Source: Theocolax elegans (lineage: Eukaryota; Arthropoda; Insecta; Hymenoptera; Cerocephalidae). Taken from it: a DNA stretch of 64,000 nucleotides. The notes under the pieces were generated by a model. That model saw only the letters and a list, made by a program, of their open reading frames with translations. It searched no databases and was not told the DNA's origin. Positions 1-8,076 of this stretch are shown here, piece by piece. The stretch covers positions 1,288,598 to 1,352,597 of the forward strand of contig CM047431.1 in assembly GCA_026168455.1 (NCBI GenBank), read 5' to 3'. Position 1 is the stretch's first letter. Every line of letters begins with the position of its first letter. A program made the position numbers and the translations under genes.

Positions 1-80
1 ACTTTTCTACCATTCCAAGGTAAGTGCATAAATTTTTTTGCAATGATCATACTACTAGATTCATCGTTATAAGGCAACAA

Positions 81-97
81 ATATACATTTCTATTAA
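81..97. repeat. Left target-site duplication of the SINE (17 bp)
   Basis: The 17-bp word ATATACATTTCTATTAA directly precedes the SINE and recurs exactly at 551-567 after its A-rich tail. The related arms near 55320 and 56545 carry the word once, at an unoccupied site, so the direction of the event is certain: insertion here. Confidence 0.93.
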
Positions 98-550
98 GTG
101 ACCGACGCGGTGGCGGAGTGGCGGAGACGCACCTCGGCCGATCACGAAAGTTAAGCAGCACTGAGTGCGGTTCGTACTTGGATGGGTGACACCATTCTTG
201 TGCGGCTTTCGTAGCGGGTTATAGGTGTTTTTCCACACTTCACAACGTGAGCGGGAGGTGTGAAACATTCGGTTTCGGTGTCAAGGCCTACGCAATGTGA
301 CTTTGACACCCAAAAAGAATGTTTCGAATACACCGGCCATCTCGGGTGAGGTTTTCCCTGCTTCACAGGTTTCCCTCATCCACGGGCATAACCCCATGCG
401 AATGCGAGATGGTGGGGTTTTTAAGAGAGGGATAAAAGCACCCACACATAGGTGGTGGGTGGACACCGTTAAAGTCCCCCAGGGGATAAACGGTAGGAAG
501 TGCCAGGAAAAAGAGTGCACAAAATCAAAAATAAAAAAAAAAATAAAATA
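98..550 (+). mobile_element. 5S rRNA-derived SINE (SINE3-like)
   Basis: This is a 453-bp non-coding retroelement with exact 17-bp target duplications and an A-rich tail (about 519-550). Positions 133-195 resemble 5S rRNA: CCGATCAC, then GTTAAGCAGCAC (internal A region) and GTACTTGGATGGGTGAC (C region). Upstream at 111-121 is TGGCGGAGTGG, a perfect match to the tRNA-type A-box consensus TRGCNNAGYGG. SINEs are copied by pol III and mobilised in trans by a LINE; no partner LINE is identified here. The body (200-518) carries no convincing ORF and does not resemble other repeats in the window. It interrupts a short ORF of the host fold-back arm. Confidence 0.85.
111..195 (+). promoter_or_regulatory. 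Internal pol III promoter of the SINE (tRNA-type A box plus 5S-type elements)
   Basis: The tRNA-type A-box consensus is at 111-121. A 5S-like intermediate and C-box region is at 150-190, including GGTTCGTACTTGG at 169-181, whose first six bases also match the start of a tRNA B box. The region therefore mixes type 1 (5S) and type 2 (tRNA) pol III elements. Activity is inferred from sequence only. Confidence 0.55.
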
Positions 551-567
551 ATATACATTTCTATTAA
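551..567. repeat. Right target-site duplication of the SINE
   Basis: Exact copy of the 17-bp word at 81-97; the fold-back arm sequence continues directly after it. Confidence 0.93.
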
Positions 568-734
568 TATTTCGGGCACTTTTCCCGGATATTTTGATCA
601 TAAGTGATCTTAATGATTTAGACCCACTTTGGAAATTTTTAGGCAGTTTCTGACTATAAAAAGACATCTTTTAGACAGTATTAGCTTACCAGAGTCCGGA
701 GCAGAATTGCTGATTTTCACTATTTAAGGTTTAA

Positions 735-935
735 ATGGCTTACAAGAGTGTGACAGCATACATTTATGTCTTTTACAGTATTTTTAATGAAAAGTTCGGA
801 AAATTTTACAAAAAAATTCATAGTTATGTTTTTAGTGAAAAATGCATCCCCTGGGAGCTAAAAATTCATGAAAATGGGCATATAATGCAAAAAAGTGCTA
901 AAATGTCAACTTTGACTCTCTGTAACTTAAAATAA
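735..935 (+). CDS. Short ORF kept in all three fold-back arms (66 aa, unknown)
   Basis: The ORF begins MAYKSVTAY and ends LTLCNLK. It is open in all three arms of this repeat (735-935 +, 54945-55145 -, 56723-56923 +) with only a few amino-acid differences between copies. There is no recognisable domain; it is lysine-rich with aromatic residues. In each complete arm it diverges from a second ORF of 74 aa (starting MSFYSQKLPK). In this copy that second ORF is split by the SINE. Openness over 200 bp in recent copies is weak evidence for coding, so this may be chance. Confidence 0.25.
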   Translation: MAYKSVTAYIYVFYSIFNEKFGKFYKKIHSYVFSEKCIPWELKIHENGHIMQKSAKMSTLTLCNLK

Positions 936-1069
936 TGGCCCAGAAAAAATCTGAAAAAATTCAGGAGAACTACTGGATACCTCTAAAACATATTCCCATA
1001 GTTATAGCAATATTTATTTTTTTCATCTTCGATGTCACAGAGAACCACCCATATATCTATATACATATA

Positions 1070-1387
1070 TAAACAGCACCTTTAAAGAGTAGCGCTCGAA
1101 ATTTTAAAATAAATCTTCAATAGAACAATTCAAAAGTTGAAGTAGCACCTTTAAAGCGTATCGCTAATATTGCTAAGCTTTTAACAAAGCGTTAAAAATA
1201 AATTAATTAATAAAAAAAATTATATCTAAAGTGCAAACTTAATTCAAATATTTACAAATATACATATAAGCAGCACCTTTAAAGACTAGCACTCAAAATT
1301 TCAAAATAAATGAACAATATAACAATTCAAAAATTCTGCAGCACCTTTAAAGCGTAGCGTTAATATTGCTAAGTTTTTAACTTTTTA
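1070..1387. repeat. Diverged copies of the 197-bp dimeric satellite
   Basis: About one and a half dimers built on AGCACCTTTAAAG(A/C)GTAGCGCT, an AAAATTTTAAAATAA segment and AACAAAGCGTTAAAAATAAATTAATTAAT. They differ from the main arrays at several positions, including CGTATCGCT in place of TGTAGCACT. They directly follow the fold-back terminus and AT repeat. Confidence 0.85.
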
Positions 1388-2400
1388 CAGAATTGAAGGC
1401 CATAAAAATGCTACAAACCATTTGAAAGGTATTGCTCCAAGCTTTCTTTTAGACTTTTGGATAAAAAAATCAATTGTGGCAAACTTACACTTTTTTTAAG
1501 TTGAATATTGACAAGTAGTTTATGTAACATTGACCTTAAGCTTAGAAATTCTAACCCAGAAGGATAAATTCTACACATAATTAGCAACGAATGTTACAAA
1601 TAATGTTGTATATTAAAAGTTGATAGATTTTGAGTTAAATAGCGATAAACCCAGCTGGTGTTGAAAAAAACTGGAAAAAGTTCACTTTTTTAGGTTTTAA
1701 TAACTTTTGAGCTAATAAATTCCAATACCTAAAAATTTTTTTCTGTATTCTGAAAAACATTTTTAATGTGTACTCAAAATTTGGTGCATTTTAAAATTTT
1801 GATCGGACCACTTCACGTGGAATACCTCATATATATATTATATATATTACACCTTTGGTGTATGTTATGTCCTAAAATACGTGAAAATTAGTGATTTTAT
1901 GAGGTTTATGAGGCATAACTTACAACAGCGGTCTTGGCCAATAAGCTAACCCAAGCCATTCGAAAGCTCGCGAAAAATGTGAACTTTTGAGAGGTGTTAG
2001 ATTCAAATCGATTATGGTGTGGTAGCCTTTTTTTTGATTATCAATGTGTCCGGGTGTTCTATCTCTTCGAGATTTTAAAAATAAGAAATGTAACCATGGT
2101 ATATAAGTTCTAAAGATTAATTTAAACAAAAGTTGTTTGTAATGTTTTTTCAAAAAAATCAACAGATTTTGATATAAATGGCTTAAAAAATAGTAATTTT
2201 TCTAAAAAATTGAAAACTTTCCACTTTTCATGGTCGAATAACTCTTGAGCATATTATTTTTAACACTTAAATTTTTTTGTATATTCTGGAAGATGTTTCC
2301 AGCCTGTTCTCAAATTTTGGAGTGATTTAAAATTTTCATCGTACCACTTGACGTGAAATAGACCATATATATGTATATATATATGTCTGTATGTATTGTT
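1388..2400. repeat. Two diverged tandem copies of an AT-rich dispersed repeat
   Basis: Two blocks about 540 bp apart share an order of features: a paragraph around 'taataacttttgagc', then 'aaatttttttctgtattctg', then a 3' end with CCACTT(C/G)ACGTG followed by an AT repeat (near 1807 and 2345). A third partial copy is at about 52873-53240, starting AGAATTGAAGG. No coding capacity seen. Family not recognised. Confidence 0.6.
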
Positions 2401-2711
2401 TTTTCAAGAATACATAATATATGTATTTTTTCCTTGCGCAAAAAAAAATTTGTGATCATAACTTGAAAGAATGTGTATTAGCTTACTCATTCTTGATGAA
2501 ACTCATAAAATTTTTAAACGTATAATCAATAATATAATAACGGATCTAAAATGCAATGTAATGCTTTAAATACAGATGCAAAATTGTTTGAAGGTTAAAT
2601 AAATATTAATCAAGTATAACATACACTTTTCCAAATATCTATATGTGAAATATACAATAAGTTAAAAATTAAATATATTAATTATTGCATTTTTAAGATA
2701 ATTCTATTATA
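2401..2711. other. AT-rich spacer before the macro-repeats
   Basis: About 310 bp of A/T-rich sequence with no ORF, repeat match or promoter that I can support. The first macro-repeat begins at AACAGTATAGGCG (2712). Confidence 0.4.
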
Positions 2712-3734
2712 AACAGTATAGGCGAAAGAAAATTCAAATTTTAACAGTGGCAATATAAAATACTAATTATATTTGAATAGATTTTCAAAAACTATTAATT
2801 TAGGAGTATTTAATTTAAATATTTTTTAAATTAATATTTCAAAATTGAATGGATATATAAGTGAATAGATTATGTATATTTATAGAAAACAATATTTTAA
2901 ATAAACAAGTATGTATTTATTAGAAACAGAAGGTTTTCTAAGGAATGAATTTGATTATAATAATGAAGATAAATATATGGGCTCTGTAACTAAAGGAAAA
3001 AATAAATTGGATATAATTATGGATTAAAACGCAAATTTTGAAAGAGGGTGCAAATTACGAATTACGGGAGAAATGGAAGGAACAGGTTTTTATTTATATG
3101 CCACTAAAATTATATAAATAGTTCTATAAAATTAATAAAAATTAATAAAAAAATTTATTTATTTAAGAAGAAAGTCTTATTACTCTAAAAGTACAAAATA
3201 TTAATGCCATAGAACTTTTGGCGATGATCCTTCGTCATTAAATAAATTAATTTTAGGTGGTGAAGTTCTATTTAGATCCGTTTAAAATATTCCAAAATTT
3301 TCATAAGTAGTTACTAAATACTACAATTTAGTAAGTATGTGCACTTTACTATTTGTGGTAAGTTAATTTTTCATTAACATTTATAATAATTAAAATATAA
3401 ATTTAAGCTTTATAGGAATTCATATAGTTTAAAATTTACAGTTAACATTTAATGTCTTTATTTTTTTATTACTATTATTCTGATTTCATTATACTAAATT
3501 TTGGTAAAAACTTTTATTTATAAATTATAATCATATTTAAAAAAAAATTAAATTTTTGGTATAAAACCCAATGCATTATAACAGTACCTCCAAGGTGTTG
3601 TGTGAATCGGTTTAATTTCTAAGGTGTCCATGGTAGTGAAAAAGTAATATAATTTAAAACATTATTTAAAATAAATTTATTACGAAAAACCTTTTTCAAA
3701 TTTAAAAATAGGGGGTTAACGCGCGAAGCACGCA

Positions 3735-3751
3735 GGGGGGCGAAGCCCCCC
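3735..3751. repeat. GC-rich hairpin at the left border of the satellite array
   Basis: GGGGGGCGAAGCCCCCC is a perfect 7-bp stem with a GAA loop, preceded by GCGCGAAGCACGCAG and followed by CTTATATATATA. It recurs at 9100-9116, 14837-14852 (shortened by one base) and 21983-21999. A GC-rich hairpin next to an element end is the known layout of Helitron 3' ends, but the usual CTRR end is not present, so the assignment is tentative. Confidence 0.6.
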
Positions 3752-3765
3752 TTATATATATATAT

Positions 3766-6296
3766 AAGCAACACCTTTAAAGAGTAGCGCTCGAAATTTT
3801 AAAATAAATCTTCAATAGAACAATTCAAAAATTGAAGCAGCACCTTTAAAGTGCAGCACTAATATTGCTAAGTTTTTAACAAAGCGTTAAAAATAAATTA
3901 ATTAATAAAAAAAATCATATCTAAAGTGCACACTTAATACAAATATTTACAAATATACATATTAGCAGCACCTTTAAAGAGTAGCGCTCAAAATTTTAAA
4001 ATAATTCATGAATACAACAATTCAAAAATTGAAGCAGCACCTTTAAAGTGTAGCACTAATGTTGCAGAGTTTTTAATAAAGCGTTAAAAATAAATTAATT
4101 AATAAAAAAATCATATCTAAAGTGCACACTTAACTCAAATATTTACAAATATACATATAAGCAGCACGTTTAAAGAGTAGCGCTCAAAATTTTAAAATAA
4201 ATGAACAATATAACAAGTAAAAAATTGAAGCAGCACCTTTAAAGTGTAGCACTGATATTGCTAAGTTTTTAACAAAGCGTTAAAAATAAATAAATTAATA
4301 AAATATATCATACCTAAAGAGCACACTTAATTCAAATATTTACAAATATACATATAAGCAGCACCTTTAAAGAGTAGCGCTCAAAATTTTAAAATAATTC
4401 ATGAATACAACAATTCAAAAATTGAAGCAGCACCTTTAAAGTGTAGCACTAATGTTGCAGAGTTTTTAATAAAGCGTTAAAAATAAATTAATTAATAAAA
4501 AAATCATATCTAAAGTGCACACTTAACTCAAATATTTACAAATATACATATAAGCAGCACCTTTAAAGAGTAGCGCTCAAAATTTTAAAATAAATGAACA
4601 ATATAACAAGTAAAAAATTGAAGCAGCACCTTTAAAGTGTAGCACTAATATTGCTAAGTTTTTAACAAAGCGTTAAAAATAATAAATTAATAAAATATAT
4701 CATATCTAAAGAGCACACTTAATTCAAATATTTACAAATATACATATAAGCAGCACCTTTAAAGAGTAGCGCTCAAAATTTTAAAATAAATCATCAATAG
4801 AACAATTAAAAAATTCAAGCAGCACCTTTAAAGTGTAGCACTAATATTGCTAAGTTTTTAACAAAGCGTTAAAAATAAATTAATTAATAAAAAAAATCAT
4901 ATCTAAAGTGCACACTTAATTCAAATATTTACAAATATACATATAAGCAGCACCTTTAAAATGTAGCACTAATATTGATAAGTTTTTAACAAAGCGTTAA
5001 AAATAAATTAATTATTAAAAAAAATCATATCTAAAGTGCACACTTAATTCAAATATTTACAAGTATACATATAAGCAGCACCTTTAAAGTGTAGCGCTCA
5101 AAATTTTAAAATAAATCATCAATAGAACAATTAAAAAATTGAAGCAGCACCTTTAAAGTATAGCACTAATATTGCTAAGTTTTTAACAAAGCGTTAAAAA
5201 TAAATTAATTAATAAAAAAAATCATATCTAAAGTGCACACTTAATTCAAATATTTACAAATATACATATAAGCAGCACCTTAAAAGAGTAGCGCTCAAAA
5301 TTTTAAAATAAATGAACAATATAACAATTCAAAAATTGTAGCAGCACCTTTACAGTGTAGCACTAATATTGCTAAGTTTTTAACAAAGCGTTAAAAATAA
5401 ATTAATTATTAAAAAAAATCATATCTAAAGTGCACACTTAATTCAAATATTTACAAATATACATATAAGCAGCACCTTTAAAGAGTAGCGCTCAAAATTT
5501 TAAAATAAATGAACAATATAACAATTCAAAAATTGAAGCAGCACCTTTACAGTGTAGCACTAATATTGCTAAGTTTTTAACAAAGCGTTAAAAATAAATT
5601 AATTAATTAAACAAACCATATCTAAAGTGCACGATTAACTCAAATATTTACAAATATACATATAAGCAGCACCTTTAAAGAGTAGCGCTCAAAATTTTAA
5701 AATAAATCATCAATAGAACAATTCAAAAATTGAAGCAGCACCTTGAAAATGTAGTACTAATATTGATAAATTTTTAACAAAGCGTTAAAAATAAATTAAT
5801 TATTAAAAAAAATCATATCTAAAGTGCACACTTAATTCAAATATTTACAAATATACATATAAGTAGCACCTTTAAAGAGTAGCGCTCAAAATTTTAAAAT
5901 AAATGAACAATATAACAATTCAAAAATTGAAGCAGCACCTTTACAGTGTAGCACTAATATTGCTAAGTTTTAACAAAGCGTTAAAAATAAATTAATTAAT
6001 TAAACAAACCATATCTAAAGTGCACGATTAACTCAAATACTTACAAATATACATATAAGCAGCACCTTTAAAGAGTAACGCTCAAAATTTTAAAATAAAT
6101 GAACAATATAACAATTAAAAAATTGAAGCAGCACCTTTAAAGTGTAGCACTAATATTGCTAAGTTTTTAACAAAGCGTTAAAAATAAATAAATTAATAAT
6201 ATATATCATATATAAAGAGCACACTTAATTCAAATATTTACAAACATACATATAAGCAGCACCTTTAAAGAGTAGCGCTCAAAATTTTAAAATAAA
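3766..6296. repeat. 197-bp dimeric satellite array in unit 1
   Basis: About 12-13 tandem copies with a 197-bp period (for example 5464 to 5661). Each period has a short half of about 69 bp (…AAAGAGTAGCGCTC…) and a long half of about 128 bp (…AAAGTGTAGCACTAATATTGC… then GCGTTAAAAATAAATTAATTAAT and CATATCTAAAGTGCACACTTAA). Both halves open with AGCAGCACCTTTAAAG, so the satellite arose by dimerisation of a shorter ancestor. A few periods lack the short half, for example near 4947. Confidence 0.95.
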
Positions 6297-6325
6297 CTAG
6301 CCAAGATGCTCGCTTCGCTCGCAGT
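6297..6325. repeat. CTAG plus GCTCGCTTCGCTCGC border motif
   Basis: The right edge of the satellite array changes abruptly to CTAGCCAAGATGCTCGCTTC, continuing GCTCGCAG. The same junction is at 12052, 16652, 19191 and 23821. The core GCTTCGC is the complement of the GCGAAGC found in the left-border hairpin. On the minus strand the motif reads as a GC-rich segment followed by CTAG, like a Helitron 3' end, though the hairpin is poor. Confidence 0.5.
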
Positions 6326-7194
6326 TAAATAGTATTGTTAACATAATAATTCTTTACCATCAAATTACATGTAATGTAATATTCAAAAAATTACTTGTTA
6401 AAAACTATTTAGTAAAATAATTTATAGTACTAGTAATTAAATAAATATTATAATTATATAATTTGTTGGGATAAATCCGTAATAATTAATAAAAGAATGA
6501 TCATTTTTACTATTTATATCATTAACAATTTTTGTTACTCCCAATAATTAATTCGAATATTATTATTTACATTAATACCTGATAAACTTTATATAATTCA
6601 TAATAGATCGATTCATATTAAGGGGATGCAATACTCAATTAGTTACCTACCGAGCCATATGAGACAATTATATTTAATTAACTAATACATATTTTAAATA
6701 AAAGGAAATGATGACATCATTGCCCTGTGAACTTGTATAATCTATTTTTCTGCAAAAAGTCAAACAGATATTTTAATTCGTATTAAAATGGTATTGGAAA
6801 GAAATTTTCACATAGCGGATATTAGGTTATAAAATTTCCTTCCAATCATTCTCGTTAATTATTGCGCGTACATACTTTGCGCTTTGCTGAATTGCAGAAG
6901 ATACCAATACGGGGGCAATGATGTCTTGGTTTTACATTTATTCACGTATTTAATGATTAATTAACAAAATGCGTGTGCCATTACTCGGTCGGTAAAAATT
7001 GACTATTACATCCCGTTAATAAATTATTAATTATAACATTCCAATTAGAATTTAAAATATCACATGTACTAGGATGACAAATATTAGAAGTTCAAATAGA
7101 AATAACGATTTGTTTTTACAATTTTTGATATATTGTTTTGTTATATTATTTTTGATATATTGTTTACTTATATATATATATATATATATATATC

Positions 7195-7608
7195 CCCATT
7201 AAAAAATCTCACTGGAGATCTCAGATCATATCCCAGGTCAGATGTCATACCAAAAACTCATTACAGCAATTTTTCGTTCATTACACGTTTTAAAACCTTC
7301 TTATGTCGATTGATAACTTATTTAAGTGGGTATCATACACAATTACAAATACAAATTTCGCACCAGAAAATAGCAGACGAAAAAACAACTAATTTACTTA
7401 TAACAATTAATAAAAACAAATTTACGCAAAAACAGGAGTTAGTTGCTCTCCGTTATGTAATTATCTATCATTTTACAAAGCTTCAAGTTATTATAACAAC
7501 ATGTCGCCGAGAAAACCTTGAAAAATGCAATATTCTTATAATTTCTTGTATGAAAAATAAAAGTCAACTCTTCAGACATTTTCGAAATTGCAATGAAAAC
7601 AGCTTCAG
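7195..7608. repeat. Conserved non-coding segment after the AT microsatellite
   Basis: It begins CCCCATTAAAAAATCTCACT and recurs in every macro-unit (from about 12950, 17537, 20080 and 24714). Its first 100 bp resemble the arms of the inverted repeat at 47850-48310, which share the pattern 'ccc-att-a-aaatctc, gagatctca, catgccaaaa(a)tctca'. Reading frames through it break in some units by single-base indels, so I do not call a gene. Confidence 0.6.
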
Positions 7609-7625
7609 CCCGGATTTGAACCGGG
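7609..7625 (-). other. tRNA T-arm-like hairpin
   Basis: On the minus strand this reads CCCGG-TTCAAAT-CCGGG, a perfect 5-bp stem and 7-nt loop matching the T-arm and B-box of a tRNA. Copies: 13360-13376, 17950-17966, 20493-20507 (stem altered in unit 4) and 25127-25143. No anticodon arm, D-arm or A box is visible in the expected 50 nt on the minus-strand 5' side, which is GA-rich. It is a remnant or SINE-type B box, not a tRNA gene. Confidence 0.55.
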
Positions 7626-7629
7626 ACCT

Positions 7630-8076
7630 AGCTCTTACTCTCGCACTCTATTACTCTAACTTTCGTTTTCTCTCTATCTCTCATTCTCTCTATCTCTCAT
7701 TCTCTCTATTTCTCACTCCCTCTCTATCTCTCATTCTCTCTATCTCTCATTCTTACTCGCTCTGTACCTCACGTTCTCTGTCTCTATCTCTCAAACTCTC
7801 TCTCTCATTCTCTCTCTCATTCTATCTTCCAATCTCTATCTTCATTTCATGCTCTCTCTCATCTCTCTCTCCCTCTCTCTATCTCACATTCTCTCACTCC
7901 CTCTCTATCTGTTTTCCTATCTCTTCCTCTCACTGTCTCTCTCGCTCTGACTTATTCTCTCTGACGCCAAGATGATGTTTGTCGGACGGACGGACGGACG
8001 GAGAATGAGAGAATGAGACAGAGCGAGAGAGACAGTGAGAGGAAGAAATAGAGAGAGAGAGACAGTGAGAGGAAGA
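7630..8076. repeat. CT-rich / GGAC / GA-rich palindromic module, unit 1
   Basis: A tract of CTCTCTATCTCTCATT-type repeats is followed by GACGCCAAGATGATGTTTGT, four to five GGAC repeats (about 7982-8001) and a GA-rich tract. The 32 bp ending at about 7950 (…CTCTTCCTCTCACTGTCTC…) are the reverse complement of 8019-8050 bar one base, so the module is an interrupted palindrome. Repeated at the end of every unit. Confidence 0.85.

Larger units (their letters stand above)
1..1050 (+). mobile_element. Single arm of a long-TIR fold-back element, interrupted by a SINE
   Basis: This stretch, minus its SINE and one target duplication, is about 580 bp. It is nearly identical to the right arm of the complete element at 56459-57038 and to the reverse complement of the left arm from 54831. 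It ends in the same terminus (…CACAGAGAACCACCC at 1036-1050) followed by AT repeats, which are also the target context of the complete copy. The start lies outside the window, so whether a partner arm exists upstream is unknown. Family not recognised; the long inverted arms suggest a fold-back or MITE-type DNA transposon. Confidence 0.75.
2712..8076. repeat. Macro-repeat unit 1 (5365 bp)
   Basis: The unit begins at AACAGTATAGGCGAAAG and runs to the next occurrence of the same word at 8077. Order: AT-rich non-coding segment (2712-3711); GC-rich hairpin (3735-3751); 197-bp satellite array (3766-6296); CTAGCC…GCTTCGC motif (6297-6325); AT-rich segment (6326-7160); AT microsatellite (about 7168-7194); conserved 400-bp segment with a tRNA T-arm-like hairpin (7609-7625); CT-rich tract; GGAC repeats (about 7982-8001); GA-rich tract. 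Near-identity to unit 2 shows recent tandem duplication. No protein-coding gene supported. Confidence 0.93.

Noticed and set aside
98..240. A functional 5S rRNA gene
   Set aside because: Only the internal control region resembles 5S. The ends do not pair as a 5S molecule and the sequence is part of a SINE with a poly-A-like tail and target duplications.
3766..6296. CRISPR array
   Set aside because: Repeats are contiguous 197-bp monomers without unique spacers, in a eukaryotic context.
7560..7660. A tRNA gene on the minus strand
   Set aside because: Only the T-arm is present; no D-arm, anticodon arm or acceptor pairing is found.
7133..7975. 280-codon frame in macro-unit 1 and similar frames in other units
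   Set aside because: It runs through an AT microsatellite and a CT tract, breaks by indels in other units, and has no domain.
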